A stretch of DNA of 64,000 nt from Marasmius tenuissimus. Its lineage: Eukaryota > Basidiomycota > Agaricomycetes > Agaricales > Marasmiaceae. This document shows, piece after piece, positions 44,886 to 56,704 of the stretch. Numbering within the stretch: position 1 is the first letter of the stretch; each line of letters begins with the position of its first letter. Position numbers and translations under genes: made by a program. Under the pieces are notes generated by a model. The model ran no database searches. It was not told the origin of the DNA and saw only the letters and a program-made list of their open reading frames with translations. The stretch spans positions 244,351-308,350 of the forward strand of contig JAQOTA010000038.1 in NCBI GenBank assembly GCA_029532415.1, given 5' to 3'.

Positions 44886-46588
44886 ATGGAGACAAAAAAG
44901 CCCCGACTTGCGTCGGTTTCGACAACTAAAAAGGACCCTGTATCGAACACTCTACCAAACGAGATTGTCTCCCTTATTCTTGCTTTTCTTGACCCGGGCA
45001 GCGATCGAGAGACAATAAAATTCATATCACTCGTAGCACGGTGCTGGAAAGACGCCGCTCAAGCTCGACTCTTTTCGCGAGTCGATGTCGATAACAACCA
45101 GGAATGCGTATTCTGGAGTCAAAAGTTCACCGACTTCCCTCACCTGGCCCGCCACGTGAAGCATCTGTGGCTCAGCGACGACGAAGAGGATTCCGCCAAT
45201 GGACCGTATCTGCGAGACCCAGCTGGAAAGATCCTCGTCTCCAGTCTTCCTTGCGTCTTAAGACTGGAGCTGACTGAAGTCACGCAGTGGGGACCGGTGG
45301 AAATGGAGTTGATCAAGGGTTTTGGGTCAACCGTACGCCATTTGACGCTCGAAGGCATCCCACAGATGGATCCCGTCAAGGATCTTCTAGAACTTGTGTA
45401 CGCCTTCCCCATGATCGAGGTCCTCGATCTCGGAGGTTTAGGTCCGGACTACAAGGAAGAAGAACTTGATCAGATTCGTGCAAGGGGCTTGGAGATGCGA
45501 AGCGTGCTGCCCGCGGATGGCAAACCTCGAAAACTGCGGGAGCTTTTCCTCTTCGATGTCGGCTTTTCCCTCGACCATCTACTTTGGCTGTCCGGCCCTG
45601 CCTTTAACTTGTCAGGTTTACGCAATCTCACGTTGTATTGGGATCCCTTCCACTCTCTCGAATCTTACGAGTTCAATGTCCTGGACGACTTTATCCGTTT
45701 GGTCGGGGGGAACGTCACGAACCTTACTTTCGAACTTCTCGGTGCACAGACAGAATATCATTCGATTCGCTGGCCTGGCGAGAGATTGGCTGAGCCAGGT
45801 GATCTTGTCATTGGTGAGTCACCATTGTACATATATAAAACCACCGTAGGTCTGACGTGCCCCAGAACACCTCATCACTTCCCCTATTTTGCGCAATTTC
45901 ACAGCACTTGAGACCCTCACATTTACTCCCTTCGAGGACCCTGACAATCCGGTCGACAGTTGCAACCACCCTATTTACGTATCGAACGCAGAACACCTAC
46001 TACAAGCAATGTCCGGCACCGCGTCTCACCTAAAGAAAGTCGTCTTTAAAGGCCGTTTCTTGAAAAACACCCCACAGTTATGCGGCGCTGTCGGAATCAC
46101 CTCATACCTGTTCGAGAAACTTCTCTCCAGCAACCAAGCTTTCCCGTCTCTCCAAGACGTCGAAATTCACTTGACCGTCCATCCATTCACGTACCGCGAC
46201 ATACGTCTTCCGACCTGGAACGAATTCGCTGAATCGATCCTGACAACTTCCCTCATGAGGACCCTCTACACAAGAAGAGTCAAACTGGTCTTGATCGACC
46301 ACGAAGTACGTACCCCGTACTTCTTTTAAATCCTGCCGAAATGAATAACCTATTCCGATGATGTAGGAGGAAGAGAGACTCCCAACCCCTAACGAGGGTG
46401 GCTTTCTACAGCTTGATTCCGACCAGGTTTCAGCCATCGAGAGCATGAAGAACTGTCAAGTCATACGTGTTAATGTCTCCTTGGAATCTCTCCTGGCCCG
46501 GCGGGCTGCTGAAGAGGAGGATGAAAGCGATGGGGAGGAACAAGGTGATGATGGGGAGGAGGCCCAAAGCGATGGAGAGGACCCGTAG
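44886..46588 (+). CDS. F-box-like/leucine-rich protein, copy B
   Basis: Three exons (44886-45813, 45866-46305, 46367-46588) sum to 1590 nt, or 529 aa. The N-terminal F-box-like core is NTLPNEIVSLILAFLD with SLVARCWKDAAQARLFSRV. A leucine-rich body follows (FWSQKFTDFPHLARHVKHL, DHLLWLSGPAFNLSGLRNL, FIRLVGGNVTNLTFELLG), then a second conserved half (SPILRNFTALETLTFTPFE; MSGTASHLKKVVFKG; FPSLQDVEIHL). It ends in an acidic tail (EEEDESDGEEQGDDGEE). The intron positions are the same in copies A-D. Likely an SCF adaptor; substrate unknown. First of three tandem copies in the same direction. Confidence 0.78.
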
Positions 46589-46961
46589 ACTGCACGTACA
46601 AGTGACAGCTCCACCAGTACATTGCCTAGTATCTCCATGCCTTGTAGTCGTAACTTGTCCAAACTCTTGTAGTACTGGTGCCCGTCTAAGTAGCTAAGCG
46701 CCTAACCGAATAACCATGTGGCATGCTGTGGCATGACAATAAAACCGACGGATTGTCGAACCTTCATCTTGACTTTGATTCTCCATGTTGTTGGGGACGA
46801 ACGGTGAATTCCACTGAGACTCAAACCTCCACAGAGTACAACGACAGCTTGTGAGTGCAGTAATTGTCTCATTATGCCTTCAGTGGCAAGGTTTCTGAAC
46901 ATCACTCATGTTTTCAAGTTCCTTCAATCATCTACTTATTTTCTTGAACCCGGTGGGCAAG
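46589..46961. other. Spacer between F-box copies B and C
   Basis: 373 bp. The last 100 bp (TGTCTCATTATG..., CATCACTCATGTTTTCAAG) resembles the sequence before copy D (49305-49402), so promoters were duplicated with the genes. Confidence 0.5.
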
Positions 46962-48567
46962 ATGGAGAAAAAGAAGCTCCGACTCTCCATAAACGATTCG
47001 ATTCCTGAACGGGTGTTTGTCTCGAACACTCTTCCAAACGAAATCATTTCCCTTATTCTTGGTTTTTTTGATATATCGGATGATGCGGAGACGTTGGAAC
47101 ATGCATCACTCGTAGCGCGGTGCTGGAGGGGACCTGCCCAAGCGCGACTCTTTTTACGCATCGAGGTCGAAAACAACGAAGAATGCACATTTTGGAGCCA
47201 AAAATTCACTGACTTCCCTCACCTGGCACGCTACGTAAAGCAATTGTGTTTCAGCGACGAGGATGAGGAACCCGCTAATGGACCATATCTGCGAAACACG
47301 ACTGCAAAGACCCTCGTATCCAGCCTCCAGTACGTTCAAGGCCTGGATCTGCTTGATATCAGGCAGTGGGGACCGATGGAAATGGAGCTGATGAAGGGTT
47401 TGGGCTCGACTGTGCGCAGTCTGTGGGTTGATGCCATCCCGCAGATGAATCCTGTCAAGGATTTACCAGAACTTCTGTATGCCCTCCACAATATCGAGGT
47501 TTTCAAACCTGGAGATATAGGCTCGGAATACAAAGAAGAAGAGCTCACTCAAATTCACGCCATGGGCTTAGAAATGCGAAGTGTTCTCCCCGCGGACGGC
47601 AAACCTCGAAGATTGCGGGAGATTTACCTTTGTGAAATCGGATTTTCCCTAGACCATCTACTTTGGCTATCTGGGCCCGCGTTTGATTTGTCTGGTCTGC
47701 GTAACCTCACTTTCTCTTGGAGTCACTTCTCCTCTCTCGAAACTTACGACTTCACTGTCCTCGACGATTTCATTCGTTTGGTGGGGGGAAATGTCACAAA
47801 CCTTACCCTACTACTTCTTGGCGCACATACAAGATACGATCCGGACCACTGGAAGTGGCCAGGCCTGAGACTGTACGATGCAGATGACCTCGTAGCCGGT
47901 GAGCTCCATTGATATTACGCACTCCAATGGCACGATACCTGAATATCTGACGTACTTCCAGAACATTTCATCAATTCCCCCATCTTGCAACACTTCACAG
48001 CTCTCGAAACTATCACTATCGCTCCTGATGAGGACGATGACCATCCAATCGACAGCTCTAACAACGATATCTACACATCAAACGTCAAAAACATACTCCG
48101 GGCGATGTCAGGCAGGGCCGCATCTCAGCTGAAGAAGATTATCTTCAAAGCCACCTCATCGTCGTTTTCATACCGTGTCGGATTTTGCTCACACGCGCTT
48201 GAGAAGCTTCTTTCCAATGATGAAGCTTTCCCGTCCCTCCGGGACATCGAGATTCACTTGAACGTGTTCAGGCATCCGAGGGAAATGCGTCTCCTGACAT
48301 GGACTAAAATTGCCCAGGACATACAAAACTCCCTCATGGGGGCGATATACAAAACAAAGGTCAAATTGGTTGCGATTGACCTTGACGTGCGTACTCCATG
48401 CTTTTTCTAGATGCTATTGAAATGAGTAACTGCCTGTCCCAATTATCCAGGAGGAAGAGAGACTCCTGACCTCCAACGAGGGCGGCCTTCTACAGCTTGA
48501 AATTTGGCAGATCGATGTTATAGAGATGCTGGCTGGGCCATGTGAAATCATACAACTCGGAGATTGA
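46962..48567 (+). CDS. F-box-like/leucine-rich protein, copy C
   Basis: Three exons (46962-47898, 47962-48386, 48451-48567) sum to 1479 nt, or 492 aa. It shares the F-box-like core (SNTLPNEIISLILGFFD; SLVARCWRGPAQARLFLRI) and all later blocks with copy B, but has a shorter third exon ending CEIIQLGD, so the acidic tail of copy B is lost. The sequence after the stop still resembles the acidic-tail coding region (GATGATGGGGAGGAGGCCC near 48647), suggesting truncation by an upstream stop or frame change. No other lesion. Confidence 0.78.
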
Positions 48568-48825
48568 TTTCTCTTCAATCTCTCCTGGCTCGCCGAGGCG
48601 GTGTGAGTAGGAGCAAAGCAGTGGCGAAGGCTCGAGATTTGAAGCGATGATGGGGAGGAGGCCCTTAGACTTGGTAATGGCGAAGATCCCTATCACTTTA
48701 ACGGTTCATTCCGAAGGATTGTATGTCTCGTGCTCATAACTTCTTTAAGCTGTTGCTGTTCCGCGTACAATCAAGACCAAGTCTGGCCTCAGGCCTCTCA
48801 ACGAGTTTAGAAGAAAAACCGTTGA

Positions 48826-48945
48826 CTCCCCACGATCTTGAATGGTATAGCTATGCTTCACCACGGAGCCGGTGAGGACAACGTTTGTAGGCACCCACGG
48901 AGACCATGATCAATCTCTCAAACAGCTCTGAGCCGCAAGCCCAAT
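48826..48945 (-). pseudogene. Relic exon of a heme peroxidase
   Basis: On the minus strand this matches the CGELFERMINTVPANVVL...VKPMPFK exon of the three peroxidases (for example 53130-53240): it begins GSELFERLIM and continues with frame breaks and a stop. No neighbouring peroxidase exons remain. It sits between F-box copies C and D, so a fourth peroxidase copy once lay here. Confidence 0.65.
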
Positions 48946-48967
48946 TATTGGAACATTGAAGGCCCAA

Positions 48968-49052
48968 TTTGCTCCGCTATGTCTGTTTGTACATGAGAGA
49001 ACGTCAAGGGCATAAAATCCATGTCCTCAATCCTCAGATCCCCAGCCTCGTA
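48968..49052. repeat. Dispersed 85-90 bp repeat, copy 1
   Basis: Closely matches 55341-55431: shared stretches TGTTTGTACATGAGAGAACG (with small indels), CGTCAAGGG, TAAAATCCA and CCTCAGATCCCC. One copy lies beside the relic peroxidase exon, the other upstream of peroxidase copy 3, so it probably derives from the peroxidase neighbourhood. Confidence 0.65.
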
Positions 49053-49402
49053 CGCAAGGCGAGTAAACTGTTAGACGATAGCAAGAGAAGAAGTAGGAAA
49101 GAGAAAGGAAAGGAAGGTTGAAGGAAGGTCCACAGTATACCTAAATTTTACTTTCTATTTGGACTACCAAGCTGCGTCGGGCCGTTCTCATCAGTATTGG
49201 TTTGGCGCTACCCGAGCCACGGCTTGACGGCTTCCCACTCACCCGGGTCCGTCCCGTGGGGGTCGATATGGGCGCTAACTAACGCCTGCTCCTTGAGCGC
49301 GGTTGTCTCATTGTGTTTTCTGTGACGTGTTTTCTAAACATCGCTCAAGTTTTCAAGGTCCTCGAATTGTTCATTATCTCTTCCCCGAACCTACTAGACG
49401 GA

Positions 49403-51145
49403 ATGGAGACAAAGAAGCCCCAGATCCCCCCAAGCGATTCAATCTCTGGACGAGCGTCCGTCCCGAATACTCTTGAGTCTTCCAAACGAAATTGTCTCCC
49501 TTATCGTTGAATTTTTCGACGTATGCCACGACTCAGAGACGTTGGAGCATGTCTCACTCGTGGCGCGTTGCTGGACAGGACGTGCCCAGGCGCGATTCTT
49601 TTTACGCATCCATGTCGGAAATAGTGGACAATGCGCATTTTGGAGCCAAACATTTTTCAACTTCCCTCACCTAGCACGCTCCGTAAAGCAATTGCGTTTC
49701 ACCGACAAGGATCAGGATCCCGTTAATGGACCCTATCTACGAACCCCGACTGCAAAGACTCTCATCTCCAGTCTTCCTTGCGTTCTAAGACTGGAAATGA
49801 TTCAAATAGAGCAGTGGAGACCAGTGGAAATGGAGTTGATGATGAGTTTGGGCTCCACTGTATGCACTCTGTGGTTGGATTGCATCCAGATAAACCCTGT
49901 CAAGGATTTTCCAGAGCTTTTGTACGCCTTTCCCAATATCGAGGTCTTCAAACCTGGAGACATAGGTGAGGGATATAGGGAGGAAGATCTAGATCAAATC
50001 TACGCTAGGGGTTTGGCAATGCGAAGCGTGCTGCCCGCAGATGGCAAACCTCGAAGATTGCGGGAGATTATCCTCCACTATATTGGACTTTCCCTCGACC
50101 ATCTACTCTGGCTATCTGGCCCTGCCTTCGACATGTCAAGTCTACGCAACCTCAAGTTTTCTTGGGATTACTTCATTTCTCTCGAATCTCACAAGTTCGG
50201 GGTCCTGAACGACTTCATCCGTTTAGTCGGAGGGAATGTTACGAACCTCACTTTGAACTTCACGATGCACAGACGGACCATCATCGCCCCGGTTCGATTG
50301 GCCGGAGAGTATTCGAGGGAGATGACCTTGTGGCTGGTGAGCTACCATTACACATCTACACGACCGCTGCATGGCTGACGTACTACTACCAGAGCATTTT
50401 ATTACCTCCCCCATGCTGCAACATTTTACGGCCCTCGAGACCATCACTTTTACTCCTTACGTGGACGACGACCATCCAGTCGACAGCTGCGACAGCCATT
50501 GTTACATATCGAACGCAGAACATATAATGCAAGCAATGTCCGGCACGGCGTCTCGGTTGAAGAAAGTCATCTTCAAAGCCGTCTTTGTGAAAAAGAACCG
50601 GTCGTCATGCGGCGCTGTCGGAACTAGTTCTTACCTATTCGAGGAACTTTTCTCTAGCGACGAAGCATTTCCGTCACTCCAAGACTTCGAAATTCACTTG
50701 ACCGTCCATCCTTACACGGATAGCGGTATAGGTCTCCCGACCTGGACCGAAGTCGCCAGTTCAAAACTGACAACTTCCCTCACGAGGACGATCCGAGACG
50801 GAGGAAGGGTCAAGCTAGTTTTGATTGACCACGATGTGCGTATTGTTCTATGCTTTTTCGAGACCTTGTTGAACTAAATACCCATTCAATCCAATGATGC
50901 AGCAGAAAGAGAGACTCCCGACCTTTAATACGGGTGGTTTTCTACAGCCTCTCCGAAATCGCTTGAACCAGACTCCCATGATAGAGATCACGAACAATCA
51001 TCCCCGGATGGGTGTTGATATCCCTTCCTCCACAGCAATTACCTCTCAGGGCAGTGTTGAGGACCAAAGCGAGAATGATCAAAGCGATGATGGGGAGGAG
51101 GGAGGGGCCCTCCACTGTTGCCCAATCAAGATTTTTCGGCCGTAA
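49403..51145 (+). pseudogene. F-box-like protein, copy D, with two frameshifts
   Basis: Starts with an ATG at 49403 (METKKPQIPPSDS), like copy B. At 49474-49480 seven bases (TGAGTCT) are present that the other copies lack, so the frame shifts just before LPNEIVSLIVEFF and the original frame stops soon after. A second shift lies at about 50254, where one base is missing in the CTTTGAACTT context; the true continuation (HDAQTDHHRPGS...DDLVAGE) is in the next frame. Splice sites after DDLVAG and after LIDHD, and the third exon (QKERLPTFNTGGFLQ), are preserved. The two-thirds between the lesions stays open, so decay is recent. A shortened protein from an internal ATG would lack the F-box. Confidence 0.75.
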
Positions 51146-51152
51146 ACAGAAA

Positions 51153-51440
51153 GGCAAAAGGCTTCGTAAGAAGTTTTGCGACCAAATTCACGGGCATCAA
51201 ATTCACTTCTTCTGGCACGCAAAAACACACGAAACACGAGGCAAAAAGAGTATTTTTACGAGCGCAAGACAGTCCCGGAAAACTCTCGGAAGTGTTTTTG
51301 ACGAGAAAGGTTACGTTTTTCCTTCGTGAAAAACAAATTTATCCTGGCTCATTTTCGGCTCATTTTGTGTGCTAGAAAAAATGGTTTCGATACCCGTGAA
51401 TTTGGCCGCAAAACCAGGTTTCTTACGAAGTCTTTTACCC
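51153..51440. mobile_element. Second MITE-like foldback element
   Basis: The left arm from 51153 (GGCAAAAGGCTTCGTAAGAA) matches the reverse complement of the right end at 51440 (GGGTAAAAGACTTCGTAAGAA). Homology continues inward: TTTTGCG-CCAAATTCACGGG, ATC and TCT-GCAC-CAAAA, for roughly 90 bp per arm. There is no coding capacity. It begins only a few bases after the stop of F-box copy D. Sequence is unrelated to the element at 24823. Exact ends and target duplication are uncertain. Confidence 0.68.
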
Positions 51441-52324
51441 TGATAACTGCGTGCGAAAAGATGTGGTTGGCCAGCAGTGCTCAGGCTCAGCGATGGCTCG
51501 GACGATCCCTAAAGTACCGTGGCGCGCACAAGTCCAGCTATTTATTGCAAAGTATTGTATTTCTCGAGACTCGTGCTTATAACTCCTCTAAGTCTAAGCC
51601 GTTATTGTAACGCGTACGATTGAGAGTCTGGGTCTAGGCCTCTACACTCTAAGCTCAATTGCAGATGAAGCTCATGTTATGAATTCTAAGTATGTGTTGT
51701 GGCGCAAAAGGATGTCGCCACCGAAGACTGCCGTGTAGGTGTATCTTATAATCATTTGTCCAACTGGTCCTCTCCAACTCCGCGTTAACATTCAACGTTC
51801 AACCGTCAGGAGCTATATATGGAGGGTGTTGAAACCTGAATCCGCGAGCCTGACGACTGAATTTATTCACTGAGACTATCCAAGCAAACTTGGAGCCCTA
51901 TTCATTTAAACTATGAACGGTCTTCTCTTCTGATTCAGTGACCACAGCTCCTAACATTTCCCAACTCTGACTGGAGGCTGTCGATTCTTTGACTCGCCGC
52001 TGCTGCGTCGCAAATCGGTGTGTATCGAAGGCGTTTTGGGCGATCATTGTTGAGGTGGAGAATTTTTTCGAGCCAGAGAAGAGGGAGAGGGAGAGCAGAA
52101 GCTGTAGATCGTTGTGTAAAAGATGTGTGGAACGTCGTTCTCTTAGTCTTTCGGGCCTCAGGTGCACAAGACATAGCTTCTATTACAGCAGCTGCTATGT
52201 ACGCAAGACAAATAAGACGGCGGTGAGAGAAGAGTAGGGAAAGAGAAAGGAAAGGAAGGTAAAAAGGAAGGTCCACCAGTTCGTGGGAGAGTATTATCGA
52301 ACGTACGGATATTGCCGAATAGAC
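51441..52324. other. Intergenic region downstream of peroxidase copy 3
   Basis: 884 bp. 51770-51850 resembles the 3' flank of peroxidase copy 2. 52222-52275 is a purine-rich segment repeated at 49090-49135. Frames on both strands around 51900-52240 have no motif. No gene called. Confidence 0.42.
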
Positions 52325-54346
52325 CTAGAGATGGAAACAGCCTTTACAATTCGTGATTGTAGTCTGCTGAATCGTCTCTCCGCCAATATCAGCATCAATA
52401 TCAAAGTAATCAAAATCACCGCTGATGAGCGCGGAGAAGAACGTATAATCCCCCGTGGGTGCATGTCTAGCGTCTGGCGCAAGGTCTACTCTAGTGCGAA
52501 CAGGAACCGGGTGAGTTTCATTACCAGGTACCCAGGTGAGCACCGAGACTTTCGAGGACGCGTCCCCTCGTACCTAAGGGTGGCCGTGAATGTTAGCTGC
52601 GAGATTTACTTTGACCAATTTGAATAGAGAATCAACGTACAGCAAGGACCAGATCCGTATGTAGTAGAGGTGGAGGGAAGCTACCGTCCCCGAAGATTCT
52701 CCTGCTTCGGTCGATATCGTACAAAACCTTATCTTGAGGAATAGATCTCCCAAGATCGTCGTGCCTCGGCGCCGAGCCGTCTCCTTCGTCGATTTCGAAC
52801 CAGAACTTGGACATGGAGCCTTTCGAGTCGACGGTTGCGTTGAAGGTATAAGTATTAAACCCGGGGACTCCGTAGTGTTCTCGAGGAAGGTCGTTAGCAC
52901 GCCTGAATAAAGTCGTCCAAGGTGCGACCGAGCATCCAGACGTTGGACACACTGATGCTCCCTCGCGGTCGTTCCAAAACAGGGTCACTTTGCGATTTGG
53001 GGCTTCCTCCCCGATCATCTGTGATTGGCGTGAAAAGTTGAGCAGGCCAAGTGACGGCGATCCAGGATCGGTAGTACGCACCCGCAACTGTACACTGAAC
53101 TTGAGCTTCCCGTCCGAGGGATACAGATAACTCATTGTGAGTTTGAACGGCATAGGTTTCACGGGGTCGGAGAGAACAACGTTCGCGGGTACTGTGTTGA
53201 TCATTCTTTCAAATAGCTCTCCACAAGTCCTGTTAAATTTGTCCAGATCGGCCAGCCTGTTAAAGTCAAAGAGCCTCAGACATCCCATTTGAATAGATAG
53301 GACTTAGCACGCGCACCCTTGCATGGTGACATTTCCATCACTTGAGAAGATCCTCAGGTCCGAATTCGTGGCTGAGTTGGGTCCGACAACCAACGGGTTA
53401 GGGGTCGTGCCATCGAGATAACCTGTGATGCTGGTATAGAGCAACCTCGTTAGAGACACCAAAAAAATAAAACTGACCGGATACTCACATCGCATGGTCA
53501 AACGGCGTCGTCCCATCGAAAAGCTGAACCTCCACGTTCTCGTCCTTGATAATGTTCGGAAAATCCTCTCGTCGAACGCCACCCACGGAATGACCGCATG
53601 CGATGAGAGCAATCATTTCGGACTGGGTGAACCCTTGGCGCCTGAACGACTCCAAGTGAGACTCGAAACTTTGGTGAGGCTCTGGTACGGTTGCTGGCCC
53701 GGCTGTGGTTGCGTCGATTCGCCCCCCACGAAGAGGAATCTTGGGGCCGTTGCCACAGTTGTCGATCGCTCTCACAGTAGCAAAGGCGAGAACGTCGGCA
53801 ACTGAGAATTTGGGATAGATTAGAAAAAGGTGATGCTCTCGAGGGTGTAGTATAATGGAAAGGCTTACATGACACGTCAGGATGCATGAAAGGAACTAGT
53901 TCGTTCACTGATCGTCGCATACCAATTCCAATGTTCTGCAGTAACAGTGGGGTCCTCAGGTACATGTTTCATATGAGCAAACGCCGCAACCCACCTGCGG
54001 TCGGTCAAGCTCGTAGATGATAGACCCATCTAAACCCCCAGACCCATCGTCGACGTTGTGAGTTGACATGTCGTGGTAAGCCTAAAAGGTGAACGGTTCA
54101 ATCACGACCCTGTGTGAGCCACCCAGAATTCGAAAAACAGCTCACCAGTCGTAGCCATTGCGCGGCAGTGGTCGAGTTGTCGCTTGTAGAGCAAGGATAA
54201 TCGCGGCCCCTCACGGCGAGATAAGAGTTATCGAACATAATTTCATCGAGGCGATTCATGCCTTCCTGAGGACCTGCCGACGCAAGTCGAGAGAAAAAGA
54301 AGAGGGTGGCAGCCCAGGGAACGACTCGGAGGGCAAAGGGGCGCAT
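52325..54346 (-). CDS. Secreted plant-type heme peroxidase with a long C-terminal extension, copy 3
   Basis: Eight exons (54346-54146, 54081-53995, 53935-53869, 53801-53489, 53430-53317, 53274-53082, 53018-52641, 52573-52325) total 1602 nt, or 533 aa. Signal peptide MRPFALRVVPWAATLFFFSRLASAG; distal Arg66 and His70 in WLRLAYHD; DDGSGGLDGSI; proximal His189 in IACGHSVGGV; DGTTPFDHA. The C-terminal region matches copy 2 (CGELFERMINTVPANVVL, FWNDREGASVCPTSGC, KFWFEIDEGDGSAP, YTFFSALISGDFDYFDID) and ends CKGCFHL, longer than copies 1 and 2. All splice signals are canonical and no lesion was found. Family role: extracellular H2O2-dependent oxidation; substrate unknown. Confidence 0.87.
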
Positions 54347-54384
54347 GATAGAGCAGTTTGAGGTGGGCTCAATGGCTGGGGTGG

Positions 54385-54396
54385 CATCTTATATGT
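54385..54396 (-). promoter_or_regulatory. TATA-type element of peroxidase copy 3
   Basis: ACATATAAGATG on the minus strand, 38 bases before the ATG, the same as in copies 1 and 2. Confidence 0.6.
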
Positions 54397-55340
54397 AGTC
54401 AGTTTGCTGCTGCAGCTCGGGTGCCCTGGTCAACCGGTGTTTTCAAGAACCACGTCTGAACGATATTGAAAGGTGGCCACCGAGGGCTTGTCGAATACAA
54501 CTGGCCTAGATTTGATCGCAGCCAGTCAGTACTACGTATCTCACGCGGTCTGAAAATTCCGTCCACGTCAGTCTTCAGCTTTGAGAGTGGTTATGATCAT
54601 TAGTGAAGGGTATGCGAAAGTCAGCGAGCATCCCTATGTAACAACCTAACAAAAAAACAATCGTAAACGCAAGCCACCGAGATCGAGTCTCAACCACGAG
54701 GTTGGATGGGCTGGGCCGCTGCGGGCACAGTCCTACCTGGCTCTATACATCCATGTAACGCCCTTGGCACTCGCATTTCTGAATGAGTTTGCGTCCGAGA
54801 GACTCGCGTACCTTGATTTCCCAAAACAAAGTTTGCCAGAAAGAATGGGACACAACAGGGATTTCCACATCGACTATACGACTTGGAATGGTGAGCTCGA
54901 GAACTCATGGGCTGAAAGGTACTGAGTAGAAACTTACCCTCTTGATAAGTTTCCATTTGTGAAAATAATGAGAGTCGAAGACCAGTCAGGCACCCCACCC
55001 TCACGAGAATCTCGGTCTGAATGCTCCGTCTCCTTCGATTTTCGGTTTTCGGGTGTGTCTCGCATCGAGTGCTTCCAAACAAGATCAGTATCAGATAGCT
55101 CCCGGACCCAGTGGCAGGGGAGTTGGGAACGTGGAGGTTTCAGACTGTTCAAGCAGACTGCGGATGCGGAAGGTCCATGAAATATGAGGCCTCGATTCCC
55201 CGTATGCACACACGTCCCTCGAGATCTTTATCAGTCAAAGCGTTCCGGCTATTACTCGAAGGGTTCAAACAACGTAGGGGGGCGTGCACATTGAAGCTGA
55301 AGGACCAGTGTTGATGATCAAGTCATGCAACTAGGATCAT

Positions 55341-55431
55341 ATTTGCTCTTGCTATGTCCGTTTGTACATGAAGAGAACGTCAAGGGTGTAAAATCCAGGT
55401 CCTCGTTCTCGAACCTCAGATCCCCGGAGGA
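55341..55431. repeat. Dispersed 85-90 bp repeat, copy 2
   Basis: Partner of 48968-49052. On the minus strand it lies in a short open frame (…FYTLDVLF…) that is also partly kept in the other copy, so both may be remnants of one gene. Confidence 0.62.
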
Positions 55432-55534
55432 CAAATCGGTCAAGTTTCGATGCCCAAAGACCACCTCCCATCGCCGAACCATCCGCTTCGATCAGAGCGA
55501 ATCGACCTGATAAATCATTGATCTTCGAGTGGGT

Positions 55535-56614
<1,080 letters not shown>

Positions 56615-56704
56615 TTATTTTATCTCCTGGCGCTATCGCGTATCGCGTATGTATCCTGAATAATCGATCGCGTGCTCGATATTCTACCATAACTATTACA
56701 ATCT

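Larger units (their letters stand above)
48568..49402. other. Spacer between F-box copies C and D with relic sequence
   Basis: 835 bp holding the relic peroxidase exon and the dispersed repeat. A purine-rich segment (49090-49135) also occurs at 52222-52275 beside peroxidase copy 3. The last 100 bp matches the promoter of F-box copy C. Confidence 0.5.
54347..55534. other. Region upstream of peroxidase copy 3
   Basis: 1188 bp. 54520-54600 keeps traces of the upstream segment seen at copies 1 and 2 (CACGCGGTCTG-AAATTCCGTCC). The 55341-55431 repeat lies here. Several short frames are present; none has a recognisable domain or splice structure. Confidence 0.42.
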
